Shown in pieces: positions 1-8,247 of a stretch of DNA of 64,000 bases. Within the stretch, counting starts at the first letter, position 1. Each line of letters starts with the position of its first letter. This DNA comes from Hyalangium gracile (GTDB taxonomy: Bacteria > Myxococcota > Myxococcia > Myxococcales > Myxococcaceae). The stretch spans positions 62,001 to 126,000 of the forward strand of contig NZ_JAHXBG010000001.1 of NCBI RefSeq assembly GCF_020103725.1, written 5' to 3'. The notes below the pieces were generated by a model. It saw only the letters and a list, made by a program, of their open reading frames with translations. It was not told the DNA's origin and did no database searches. A program made the translations under genes and the position numbers.

Positions 1-1
1 C

Positions 2-3000
2 GTGCCCCTGACGACGGTGAGCACGCAGGCGGGCGGCAGCTTCTCGGCGGTGGTGCCCAACGCGCCGTTCACCGGCGCCTACGCGGTGGCGGCCACGCGC
101 CCGGACCAGCCGTGCCCCCTGCTCCTCCAGGCCGATGGCCACTTCCCCGCCTTCACCCAGCTGGTCATCGAGGCCCGGCCCACCGCCGAGGGAGGTGACG
201 AGGACTGCGCCTGCCATGAGCCGACGCCGCGCCTGCCGGGCACCGAGGAGCTCGTCTCCGGCGAGTCCAGCTACTCGCAGGACATCGGCGGGGCGTGCGT
301 CAACTTCACCGTGCCCAACCGGACGCTGGAGGAGTTCAGCCACTACGCCATCGTCCGGACCACGGATCCGCGCGGCCAGCTCGTCCCCATCGGCGAGAGC
401 CCGCCGTGGGAGTGGAACGGCAACCCGGCGGACACGGCCGGCTACGCGAAGCACCTGCACCGCACCCTGCGGCAGACGCTCGGGCCGAAGAACCCCCTGC
501 GCTGGGACGACGACGCCACCGGCTTCGAGCTCTACCAGGCCGTCACCCTGGCCCACGGCCACGTGCTCCACTTCAAGCAGACGTTCAAGGCGGACGGCTA
601 CTCGATGGGAGACCTGCTCTACTCGCTGCCCCTGGCGCCCGGGCAGAAGAAGCAGCTCGTCATCTACGACTGGAACCGCACCGAGGAGGCCTCGCGCGAG
701 GAGAGCTCCTCCGTCCAGGAGCAGCTCAGCCACAGCCTCTCCCGGGACCGCGACATCGACGAGATCCTCAGCGGCACGATGAGCGAGTCCATGAAGGGCG
801 GCAGCAAGGCGCGCACCCGGGGCTCCTCCTTCGGGCTGGGGCTGGCCGGCAGCGGGAGCAAGGACGGGGTGTCCCTGGGCCTGTCCACCGGCTTCAACAT
901 CTCCGGCGGCTCGGGCACCTCGTCGGCGTGGCAGGACAGCACCCGCGACATGACGTCCACCCTGCACAACCGCCTGCGGGACGCCACCATGCAGGCCACC
1001 TCCGCGGTGCGCAGCCAGCGGGCCACCGTCGTCACCAGCGCCCGCCAGGGCGAGACGTTCTCCGTGCAGACGGAGGTGGTGGCCAACCACAACCACTGCC
1101 ACGCGCTGACCATCCAGTACTTCGAGATCCTCCGGCACTTCGTCGTCCAGCAGGAGCTGGTGGATGTGCAGGAGTGCCTGTTCGTCCCGCTGATGATGAG
1201 CCGCTTCACGGACGCGAAGGCCCTCCGCTGGCGCGAGTGCCTGGCCGAGCACCTGCTCTACGCCCCGGAGACGCCCAAGGGCCAGGAGCTGCTCAAGGGC
1301 TTCGAGGCCCTCGAGCGCATCTCCCGCGGCTACCAGGGGGTGGACTTCCCGCAGCGCCGCGAGGCCAACGGGAGCGTGACGTTCCTGCCCTTCTGCGAGG
1401 AGGCCGTGGAGGATGTCTTCGGCGAGTTCCAGCTCCAGTTGCACCTGCACCGCCCGGCCGACCAGCAGGACGGCTCGCTCGACATCGCCACCTGGGCCCC
1501 CCTGTCCACCGTCTTCCGCGGCCTGGACATCAACGGCATCCGCAACCGGCTGCACGGGCTGACGGCGCAGGAGAAGGATCGCGTCTTCCAGGAGAAGCAC
1601 GCGCCCGCCATGGCCCGCAACTTCGTGGAGCAGCTGCGCATCGAGGCCATCCTCGCGGACGGGACGGCGGTGAGGGACCTCAAGCTGGACTGCACGCTGC
1701 TGACGGACTACGCGCCGGGGCGGCTGCTCACGGTGTCGGTGCGCTCCACGCGCCTGCAGGACACCAAGGCGCTGGCGGCGGGGGTGAGCCGCCAGGGCTT
1801 CTCGGGGACGCCCACGGACCTGCGGCGCAGCCAGATCGTCGGCCTGCGGCTGCTGTCCCCCAGCCTGAGCCTGTCGGGCAGCTTCGCGGTGGTGGAGCGC
1901 GGCACGCTGCGCTACCGGACGCGCCACCACACCGGCGTGCTGCTCAACAACCGCACCATCCGCAACGACATCGCCTTCGCCGATCAGATCTTCCTGCCCA
2001 CGCCGCTGACCCCGGAGGAGCAGCGCAACCCCTGGCAGGAGGACCAGCGGCTGGCCCAGCAGCTCAGGGAGCACCTGAACGGGGAGAACCTGGAGTACTA
2101 CCACCACGTCATCTGGTGCCACGGCATCACCGCGCACCGGCGGTACATGATGCTGGACCGCATCCACCTGGCCCATGACGAGTTCAACACCGTCTATGCG
2201 CGGCGTGGAGTGCTGGGGCGCTCGCTGGCGTCGCTGGTGGAGAACCGCCTGCTGGGCGTGGCGGGCAACTGCCTCATCTTCCCGGTGGCGCGGGGCTTCA
2301 ACCTGGACCCCACCTACGAGCTGGGCCGGGCGGAGGACAGCGGCAGCGGCGCCATCGCCTTCGCGTCCCTGCTGGAGCACTACCAGACGGAGGCCGAGCG
2401 CGAGGGCGGCCAGAAGGTCGCCTTCCGCCTGAGCGTGCCCACCCCGGGCGTCTTCGCCGAGGCCGTGCGCGGGGCCTGCAACGCCTGCGAGCGCATCGAC
2501 GACACGCGCTTCTGGCGCTGGGAGCAGTCCGCGGGGGACGAGCCCACCGCCATCAACCCGGTGGGCACCGACAGCCGCTACCAGGCGCCGCAGGACACGA
2601 AGCCCACCGCCATGTCGCAGCCCATCGTCAGCATCCAGAACGCTCCGGCGGCTCCGGATCCAACGGGCGCGGGCGCCATCCTCGCGGCGCTCGGCCAGGC
2701 CAGCCCCTTCGCCAACCTCACCGGCCTGGACCAGAACCAGAAGAACGCCCTGGCGGCGATGACGTCCAACCAGGAGGCCGCGAAGTCCTACGCGGACATG
2801 GCCACGAAGCTGGCGCTGGCGGCCCAGACCAGCCGCAACGCCGCCAACCTGGGCGAGCAGATCGACAAGGCCTTCCCCCCGAGCAGGTACCCGGAGAAGA
2901 ACCAGGAGTGGAAGGAGCGGCTGCTGGAGTCCCAGCTCGGCGGCTCCTCCGCGCCCTCCAAGCGGGAGACGCCGCTGCAGCAGATGGACCTGATGGAGAC

Positions 3001-4057
3001 CATCGACGCGGTGCGCGGCGCTCCGGGGATGGAGGTGAGCGTCGGCGAGGACGAGGTGGCCGTCCGCAACGGCGATCCCCGCGGCTCCGGCGGCACGGGC
3101 GGAGGCTCCTCCTCGGGAGGCGCGCAGCCCACGGGCGGCACCCAGCCCTCGAGCGGAGGCTCCGTGGAGGACTCGGGCGCCTCCGCCAACGAGTGGCCGC
3201 CCATCGAGGGCTATGCCGCGGCGCGGACGCTGATCCCACCCCTGTTCCAGATCATCGAGGGCTCGGAGGTGTTCCAGCGCGAGGTGATCGCGCCCTTCTG
3301 CGACAGGGACGCGGACGACTACATCCCGCTGGTGATGGAGCTGCGGCGCCAGGACGACGAGGGGGTCGACGGGTTCTGCCGGGTCGAGGTGAGGGACCCC
3401 TCGGACACCACCACGCCGGGCGGACGCTGGCTGCCCCTGCGGACCCTGTCGAGGGAGCTGCCGGGGTTCGACCTGCGCCGGCACGTGCGGCTGCACCTGC
3501 GCCTGGTGCTGAGCGGCCAGTCCACGTGGCACCCGGCGGGGATGGCGCAGACGCTGTCCCACGAGTGGGCGCTGCACGGGCTGGGCTGGCGCCGGACGAT
3601 CCTCCGCGCCCGCGGCGAGGGGTGGACGCTGAGGGCGCTGCGCGACTTCTACGCCGACGAGGTCTCCCGCGAGGACCACCACCGGCAGATCAAGCCGGGC
3701 ACCAACGTCACCTACGAGGCGGTGAACGACGACCTGGAGCGGGTGCTCCAGCTGCCGCGGTGGCGGCGCTACATGGTGAAGATCCGGGGCACCTACGTGC
3801 CGCCAGCCGGTGAGCGCCCGCGGCCGGATCAGGTGCTGCTGAACCTGCCGGCTCGCGCCGCCGCGCCGCAGGGCTCGAGCCTCTACGCGATGAACCTCAA
3901 CCAGCAGCTCTACTCGGCCCACCAGCTCTTCGTCTGGGAGCGCGAGCTGGAGAAGACGTACTACTACAACCCGGATCACCCCCTGAACATGCTGGGCAGC
4001 GACTCGGAGACCGACAACCGGACCTGGGACTACCTGGACGGCTCCGGCGGTCGGTGA
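2..4057 (+). CDS. Large protein of unknown function (5' partial)
   Basis: The reading frame is open to the left edge, so the true N terminus is probably outside; GTG at position 2 is only the first possible start in view. About 1351 residues are seen. Residues 1-60 look like a beta-sandwich of the carboxypeptidase-regulatory type (GGSFSAVVPN, YAVAATRPD). Near 209-225 comes a distinctive block LPLAPGQKKQLVIYDW, followed by a Glu/Ser-rich helical segment and a Gly/Ser-rich stretch at about 262-306. A Gly/Ser/Gln-rich linker at about 1030-1055 separates a last domain of about 290 residues rich in Arg, Trp and Tyr. I see no transmembrane segment and no catalytic motif. It is followed by a strong hairpin and a convergent gene. 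I do not recognise the family, so no function is proposed. Confidence 0.85.
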   Translation: MPLTTVSTQAGGSFSAVVPNAPFTGAYAVAATRPDQPCPLLLQADGHFPAFTQLVIEARPTAEGGDEDCACHEPTPRLPGTEELVSGESSYSQDIGGACVNFTVPNRTLEEFSHYAIVRTTDPRGQLVPIGESPPWEWNGNPADTAGYAKHLHRTLRQTLGPKNPLRWDDDATGFELYQAVTLAHGHVLHFKQTFKADGYSMGDLLYSLPLAPGQKKQLVIYDWNRTEEASREESSSVQEQLSHSLSRDRDIDEILSGTMSESMKGGSKARTRGSSFGLGLAGSGSKDGVSLGLSTGFNISGGSGTSSAWQDSTRDMTSTLHNRLRDATMQATSAVRSQRATVVTSARQGETFSVQTEVVANHNHCHALTIQYFEILRHFVVQQELVDVQECLFVPLMMSRFTDAKALRWRECLAEHLLYAPETPKGQELLKGFEALERISRGYQGVDFPQRREANGSVTFLPFCEEAVEDVFGEFQLQLHLHRPADQQDGSLDIATWAPLSTVFRGLDINGIRNRLHGLTAQEKDRVFQEKHAPAMARNFVEQLRIEAILADGTAVRDLKLDCTLLTDYAPGRLLTVSVRSTRLQDTKALAAGVSRQGFSGTPTDLRRSQIVGLRLLSPSLSLSGSFAVVERGTLRYRTRHHTGVLLNNRTIRNDIAFADQIFLPTPLTPEEQRNPWQEDQRLAQQLREHLNGENLEYYHHVIWCHGITAHRRYMMLDRIHLAHDEFNTVYARRGVLGRSLASLVENRLLGVAGNCLIFPVARGFNLDPTYELGRAEDSGSGAIAFASLLEHYQTEAEREGGQKVAFRLSVPTPGVFAEAVRGACNACERIDDTRFWRWEQSAGDEPTAINPVGTDSRYQAPQDTKPTAMSQPIVSIQNAPAAPDPTGAGAILAALGQASPFANLTGLDQNQKNALAAMTSNQEAAKSYADMATKLALAAQTSRNAANLGEQIDKAFPPSRYPEKNQEWKERLLESQLGGSSAPSKRETPLQQMDLMETIDAVRGAPGMEVSVGEDEVAVRNGDPRGSGGTGGGSSSGGAQPTGGTQPSSGGSVEDSGASANEWPPIEGYAAARTLIPPLFQIIEGSEVFQREVIAPFCDRDADDYIPLVMELRRQDDEGVDGFCRVEVRDPSDTTTPGGRWLPLRTLSRELPGFDLRRHVRLHLRLVLSGQSTWHPAGMAQTLSHEWALHGLGWRRTILRARGEGWTLRALRDFYADEVSREDHHRQIKPGTNVTYEAVNDDLERVLQLPRWRRYMVKIRGTYVPPAGERPRPDQVLLNLPARAAAPQGSSLYAMNLNQQLYSAHQLFVWERELEKTYYYNPDHPLNMLGSDSETDNRTWDYLDGSGGR

Positions 4058-4069
4058 CCGAAGCGGGCG

Positions 4070-4102
4070 GGGAGAGGAGGACTCCCGACGGGCTCCTCTC
4101 CC
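4070..4102. terminator. Bidirectional terminator-like hairpin
   Basis: Perfect 10-bp inverted repeat GGGAGAGGAG / CTCCTCTCCC with a 13-base spacer, placed between the stop of the large plus-strand gene (4057) and the stop of the convergent small gene (4111). There is no T run, which is common for GC-rich genomes. Confidence 0.6.
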
Positions 4103-4110
4103 TGCCTGCG

Positions 4111-4395
4111 CTACTCAGCGTCCTCGTCCCGGCCTCGGAGCTCGGTGTCGGGTTGCAGGCGGGCCTGACGCTCGCTCGCCTCCCATGACGCCTCGGCGTC
4201 CTGGGCGTGTACCTGCGCGGCGGCCTCGTCGTCCTGCTGGCCCGTCCAGGTGGTGTGCCCACCGGCGAAGCCCTCGAGGGGACGCGGGCCTCGGCGCGCC
4301 TCCACCTCCAGGTCCTTCTCCTCCTGCTCGCGCAGCCGCTCCCGTTCCTGCTCCCGCTCTCGCTGGTGCTGCTTGTCGATCGGATTGTCCGCCAT
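4111..4395 (-). CDS. Small highly charged hydrophilic protein
   Basis: A 94-residue protein starting MADNPIDKQ. The ATG at 4395 is chosen over an upstream start because GGAGGT sits 7 bases before it. Residues 9-35 are almost entirely Gln, Arg and Glu and should form one long charged helix. The C-terminal half (GGHTTWTGQQDDEAA, then more acidic helix) is also hydrophilic. There is no signal peptide, membrane segment or cysteine. It stands alone between two intergenic stretches; the upstream one carries copy A of the dispersed repeat. Family not recognised; a small cytoplasmic stress-type protein would be a guess only. Confidence 0.65.
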   Translation of the reverse strand: MADNPIDKQHQREREQERERLREQEEKDLEVEARRGPRPLEGFAGGHTTWTGQQDDEAAAQVHAQDAEASWEASERQARLQPDTELRGRDEDAE

Positions 4396-4564
4396 GCCCG
4401 GCACCTCCTGTTCCAAGGTGCGAACCGCGCTCGCTCGCGTCACCCCGGAGGGCCCCTTGCGAGGCCGCAGGGCAGGCGAGGGAGCGTGTGCCGAGCCCGT
4501 TCGGCCCGGCGGACCCGCCCCCCGCCCCCGCGTCCGGTCCGCCCGCCTGTCGGTCGCAAGCTGT

Positions 4565-4684
4565 CCGAACTGGTCTGCTTGTCATACCAGTTGGGTACCG
4601 GTCCGCCGACAGGGTGCCTCCCCGGCCCGGCCGCGGCCCTGGCACACGGGCCTCCCTCGCGGGTGTGGTTCCTTCTCCGAGTCA
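4565..4684 (+). repeat. Dispersed intergenic repeat, copy A
   Basis: About 120 bases shared with 52087-52202 and, reversed, 62994-63112. The best-kept part is TGGTCTGCTTGTCATACC followed by GGTACCGGTCCGC. ACTGGT and ACCAGT flank the first part as an inverted repeat able to form a hairpin. It fills most of the gene-free stretch 4396-4700, where I see nothing else. Confidence 0.75.
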
Positions 4685-4700
4685 GCCCTGCCTGGGATGA

Positions 4701-5387
4701 TCAGGGTGAGCCCGGTGTACGTGCCCGTCCATCCTGGGCTCCCTCCGGGGGCATGGCCAGCCCCAGGCGCTTCACCGTGGCCTCGTCCGCGGGCCAGAAC
4801 ACCGTCTCGCGTGGGATGAGGAGCTGGTCGAGCCGGTCCTTCGTGAGGTGCTCGCGCTGCTCCTGGACGAACGGCGTGATGTCCTCGATGTCGAGGAGCC
4901 ACTCCTTCGCATAGCGCCGCAGCGTCTCTCCTTGCAGCCCGAGCTGGATGGCTCGCCGCTCCAGGGGCGCGCCCGTGGGCGAGTGGTCCGGATCCCACTG
5001 CAGCCGCACGTCCGAGCGCGCCATCTCCGCCTTCCAGTCCTCCGGCGTGCCGTACACCTCCGGCACGTGCTTGGAGTGCACCGCCCGCGCCAGCACCGAC
5101 TCGAACGCCTCGCGGCGCAGCCGCACCGCGAGCACCGTCTCCTGGTCCGCCTTCGTCGCCCAGCCGCAGCGGTACATCATCCAGAGGAAGTTCGGCTTGA
5201 TCCAGCTCATGCGCGTCAGCTTGAAGTCGCCGCCGAAGAAGCGGTGCTCCGCCGCGAAGCGCCCGATGCGCGGCGCATACGCCTGGTAGACGACGACGGA
5301 GCGCTCATCGTGCTGGGCCAGGATGTGGCGCCCTGAGGTGGGCCAGCGCTGACGCTGGGACGTGTAGGACTCGGTGACGAGAGGCAT
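4701..5387 (-). CDS. DUF4291 family protein
   Basis: A 228-residue protein whose sequence fits the DUF4291 family (usual length about 200): VVVYQAYAPRIGRFA near the N terminus, then MSWIKPNFLWMMYRCGWA and VQLQWDPDH-like (VRLQWDPDHSP) blocks, and an Arg/Leu-rich C terminus (RRAIQLGLQGETLRRY). The function of this family is not known to me; the conserved Trp/Arg/Asp pattern suggests an enzyme. ATG at 5387 is preferred because family similarity begins about 15 residues later; the frame stays open further upstream but overlaps the divergent gene. The ribosome site is weak. It is transcribed away from the SRPBCC gene at 5530, with 142 bases between the two starts. Confidence 0.8.
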   Translation of the reverse strand: MPLVTESYTSQRQRWPTSGRHILAQHDERSVVVYQAYAPRIGRFAAEHRFFGGDFKLTRMSWIKPNFLWMMYRCGWATKADQETVLAVRLRREAFESVLARAVHSKHVPEVYGTPEDWKAEMARSDVRLQWDPDHSPTGAPLERRAIQLGLQGETLRRYAKEWLLDIEDITPFVQEQREHLTKDRLDQLLIPRETVFWPADEATVKRLGLAMPPEGAQDGRARTPGSP

Positions 5388-5529
5388 GTGTGGGTATGCC
5401 AGCCTACCGCCTGGGATGAAGGCTTGCAGGCACAGCGTGCTCGAAGCGGCGCCCCGTCCAAGACGCTGGCCAGGGAGATCCATGCCTGGAAAGCTCGCGC
5501 GCACTCTCGTTCCCGCAAGGAGATGGTCG

Positions 5530-5967
5530 ATGAAGTTCAGCCTCAACCCCGCCACGGAGAGCGCGCTGTACCTGACCCGCACCTTCAACGTGTCGAAGGA
5601 CAAGGTGATGAAGGCGTGGATGGACCCCGACGCCCTCCAGAAGTGGTGGGGGCCCATGGCGGCGGTGGACTGGAAGCCGAAGCTCGGCAACACGTTCCGG
5701 TTCGACTATCCCATCGTCGCCGGGGACAAGACCGCCGTGGTGGGCGAGTTCCGCGACATCTCCGATGACATGCTCGTCCTCTCCTGGGTGGGCGAGGGCG
5801 GGAAGAAGGCGCTCGGCGGCACGCTGGTGACGGTGGAGTTCCGCAAGCTCCCCAAGGGAACCGAGGTGGCGCTCACCCACGAGCTGCTGCCCACGGGCGC
5901 CGCGCGCGACGCGCAGCGCACCGAGTGGCTGGGCCGGCTCGAGCGGCTGAGCCAGACGCTCGGCTGA
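5530..5967 (+). CDS. SRPBCC (AHSA1/START-like) domain protein
   Basis: 145 residues, essentially one START-like ligand-binding domain of the Aha1-C-terminal type. The pattern is typical: LTRTFNVSKDKVMKAWMDP, then LQKWWGPM, a beta-strand series (GNTFRFDY, VVGEFRDI, LVLSWVGEG), and a C-terminal helix ending EWLGRLERLSQTL. These proteins bind small hydrophobic ligands or act on them, but the ligand cannot be told from sequence. ATG 5530 is supported by AAGGAG about 8 bases upstream. It is divergent from the DUF4291 gene and convergent with the hydrolase gene that ends at 5994. Confidence 0.85.
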   Translation: MKFSLNPATESALYLTRTFNVSKDKVMKAWMDPDALQKWWGPMAAVDWKPKLGNTFRFDYPIVAGDKTAVVGEFRDISDDMLVLSWVGEGGKKALGGTLVTVEFRKLPKGTEVALTHELLPTGAARDAQRTEWLGRLERLSQTLG

Positions 5968-5993
5968 CCTCCCCGCACCGCGGGCGGCTGCGT

Positions 5994-6833
5994 CTACGGG
6001 CCGCCCCGCGACACGGGCACGGCCGGCTCGCCGCGAGCAAAGGCGGCGATGCGGTCGACGAGCACCGGATACGTCCGGGTCAGCAGGTCGTTGTGCCCCC
6101 CTCCCGGCACCACCTCCATCGTGGCGCGGGGGAACAGGCGCCCCATCCGCTGGCCCATCTCGACGGGGATGACCACGTCCCGGTCCCCGTGGAAGATGAG
6201 CACCGGGATGTCGATGCCGGGCGCCTTCGAGGCGTTGTCGAACGGGTCCCTCACCAGCAGCCGCGTGGGCAGGAACGGGAAGGCGAGGTTCGCCATGTCC
6301 ACCACCGAGGTGAAGGGCGCCGTCAGCACCAGCCGAGCGCCGTGGCCGCGCCTGGCCATCTCCACCGCCGGGCCCCCGCCCATGCTGTGGGAACTCAGCA
6401 CCGTGGACTCGGGCTTCACGCCCTGGGCTCGCAGCTCCGCGAGCGCCACCTCCGCCGCCTGGTAGATGCCCTGCTCCGTCGGCGTGCCCGGGTTGGTGCC
6501 GTAGCCCGGGTACTCCACCGCGAGGAAGCCGAGCCCTCGCTCGTGCATCGCCTCGCCCAGGTCCACCAGCCACTGGAGCTGCTCGCCGTTGCCGTGGAAG
6601 TGCACCACCGTCGGCTGGCCCGGCCGGGCGGGCAGGTGGAACACGTCCACCACCGGCCCTCCGGGCGGTGTGAGCCGCCGGAAGCCTGGCCCCTCGGGGG
6701 GCGCCTGCTGGGGACCGCGCGGCGCCGGGAAGAGGATCGAGCGCTGGATCGCGAACATGCCCCCCATCAGGCCGAGGTAGCCCAGCGCTACAACCGAGAA
6801 GAACACCATCAGCACGCGCTTGATCCGGATCAT
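5994..6833 (-). CDS. Membrane-anchored alpha/beta hydrolase
   Basis: 279 residues. One N-terminal transmembrane segment (residues about 6-26, VLMVFFSVVALGYLGLMGGM) should leave the hydrolase domain on the outer face of the inner membrane. The domain shows HFHGNG (oxyanion-hole region), a nucleophile elbow SSHSMGGG, a catalytic acid in FHGDRD, and a catalytic histidine in GGGHND. The elbow reads S-H-S-M-G rather than the usual G-x-S-x-G, a small variation seen in this bacterial group of serine hydrolases (esterase/peptidase type). ATG 6833 follows GGAGCGGGG. It begins 19 bases after the kinase stop and is probably cotranscribed with hemL and the kinase. Confidence 0.85.
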   Translation of the reverse strand: MIRIKRVLMVFFSVVALGYLGLMGGMFAIQRSILFPAPRGPQQAPPEGPGFRRLTPPGGPVVDVFHLPARPGQPTVVHFHGNGEQLQWLVDLGEAMHERGLGFLAVEYPGYGTNPGTPTEQGIYQAAEVALAELRAQGVKPESTVLSSHSMGGGPAVEMARRGHGARLVLTAPFTSVVDMANLAFPFLPTRLLVRDPFDNASKAPGIDIPVLIFHGDRDVVIPVEMGQRMGRLFPRATMEVVPGGGHNDLLTRTYPVLVDRIAAFARGEPAVPVSRGGP

Positions 6834-6852
6834 TCGTACCCCGCTCCATCCA

Positions 6853-8247
6853 TCATGGAGCGAGCAGCCACACCACGCCAAACCCCGCGGCGCACGCGCC
6901 CAGGAAGAGACCGAGCGCCAGCCAGATCCAGCGCCGCCGGGCATCCGCGCCGCTCTCCACCGCGGGCGTCAGCATGTCCTCTTCGTCGTCCTCGAGGTCC
7001 CGTACGAGCTGCGGCCGGCGCGCCTCCACCATGCCCACGTCCGCGTCCCCATCGCCCGCCACGTCCATGCCGAAGCTGACACGGGCCTCGCGCGTCTCAC
7101 TGCGGCCCGCGGGAGCCGGCCTGGCCGCGGCACCCGCTGGGGGAGCGTCCTCGCCGGGGACATAGTCCTCGGGCGCCTCCAGCCCGCTGTGCTCGAAGGC
7201 CAGCGCGGTCGGGGGCGCCAGCTTCGCGGGGATGGCCTGCTCGGTGAGCGCTCGCGACGGGTCCTTGCCCAGCAGCTCCGCGAGCACCGCGTCCTCCGCG
7301 GCCTTCTCCTCGGCGAACGCGTCCCACATGACGCGCGCCACGTCCTCGTCCGTCACCTGGGGCGCCAGCTTCGCCTTGAGCCGCGCCAGCTCCGCCCCCA
7401 GCGCCGCCGCGTCCGGGAAGCGCTGGTCGGGCTCGGTGGACAGGGCCTTCATCACCACCGCGTCCACGGCCGGCGGCACGCCCGTGCGGTAGCGGCTCGG
7501 CGGATCCCACTTCGGGTAGGCCGCCTTGCGCCAGCGCTCCAGCGGCTCGCCCTTCTGCGGCAGCGGGTTCCACGAGAACAGCTCCCACAGCACCACGCCC
7601 GCCGAGTACACGTCCGCGCGCCGGTCCACGAACTTCTTCCGCGCCTGCTCCGGGGACATGTACGTGAGGTTGCCGATGACCACGCGCGGCGCCGTCTGCT
7701 GCTCCTTCAGCGTGGACTGCGAGGCGCCGAAGTCGATGATCTTCAGCTCTCCGTCGTAGGAGATGCAGACGTTGGCGGGGGACAAGTCCCGGTGCACCAG
7801 GTGCAGCGGCTGGCCCGAGCCGTCCCGGGCATCGTGCGCGTAGGCCAGCCCCTCGCAGAGCCGGATGCCAATCTGGAGGATGACTCCGGGCGTCATCACC
7901 TGGCCGCGCTGGCGCATGCGGTAGGCCAGGCGGCTGAGCGTCTTGCCCTGCACGTACTCCATGGCCAGGAAGAGCTGCCCCTCCGCCTCGCCCATCGCGT
8001 AGACGCGGGCGATGTTGGGGTGCTGCAGGTGCACCACCACCCGCGCCTCGTCCCGGAAGCGGCCGATGAACTGCTTGTTCTCCATCAGCCTCGGCAGCAC
8101 CTTCTTCACCACGCACGCGCGACGGGGATTTTCCTCGCGCGCCAGGTACACCTCTCCCATGCCCCCGGCGCCGATGCGCCGCGCCAGGGTGTAGGGACCG
8201 AACCGGAAGGGCCCGCGAGGGGACTCTGGCTCTCGGGGGTTAGCCAA
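6853..8247 (-). CDS. Transmembrane Ser/Thr protein kinase
   Basis: Hanks-type kinase of 464 residues. The order is: glycine loop GAGGMGEV, invariant lysine in CVVKKVL, catalytic loop HRDLSPANV, DFGAS, and a P+1 region with SPEQ. A long Ala/Pro/Glu-rich juxtamembrane stretch follows, then one C-terminal transmembrane helix (WIWLALGLFLGACAAGFGVV) with only a few residues beyond it. So the kinase is cytoplasmic and anchored at its C terminus, with no sensor domain outside. The chosen start is a TTG at 8247 that overlaps the hemL stop (TTGGCTAA), giving tight coupling; a GTG at 8301 inside hemL would add 18 residues. Neither has a clear ribosome site. Confidence 0.9.
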   Translation of the reverse strand: MANPREPESPRGPFRFGPYTLARRIGAGGMGEVYLAREENPRRACVVKKVLPRLMENKQFIGRFRDEARVVVHLQHPNIARVYAMGEAEGQLFLAMEYVQGKTLSRLAYRMRQRGQVMTPGVILQIGIRLCEGLAYAHDARDGSGQPLHLVHRDLSPANVCISYDGELKIIDFGASQSTLKEQQTAPRVVIGNLTYMSPEQARKKFVDRRADVYSAGVVLWELFSWNPLPQKGEPLERWRKAAYPKWDPPSRYRTGVPPAVDAVVMKALSTEPDQRFPDAAALGAELARLKAKLAPQVTDEDVARVMWDAFAEEKAAEDAVLAELLGKDPSRALTEQAIPAKLAPPTALAFEHSGLEAPEDYVPGEDAPPAGAAARPAPAGRSETREARVSFGMDVAGDGDADVGMVEARRPQLVRDLEDDEEDMLTPAVESGADARRRWIWLALGLFLGACAAGFGVVWLLAP

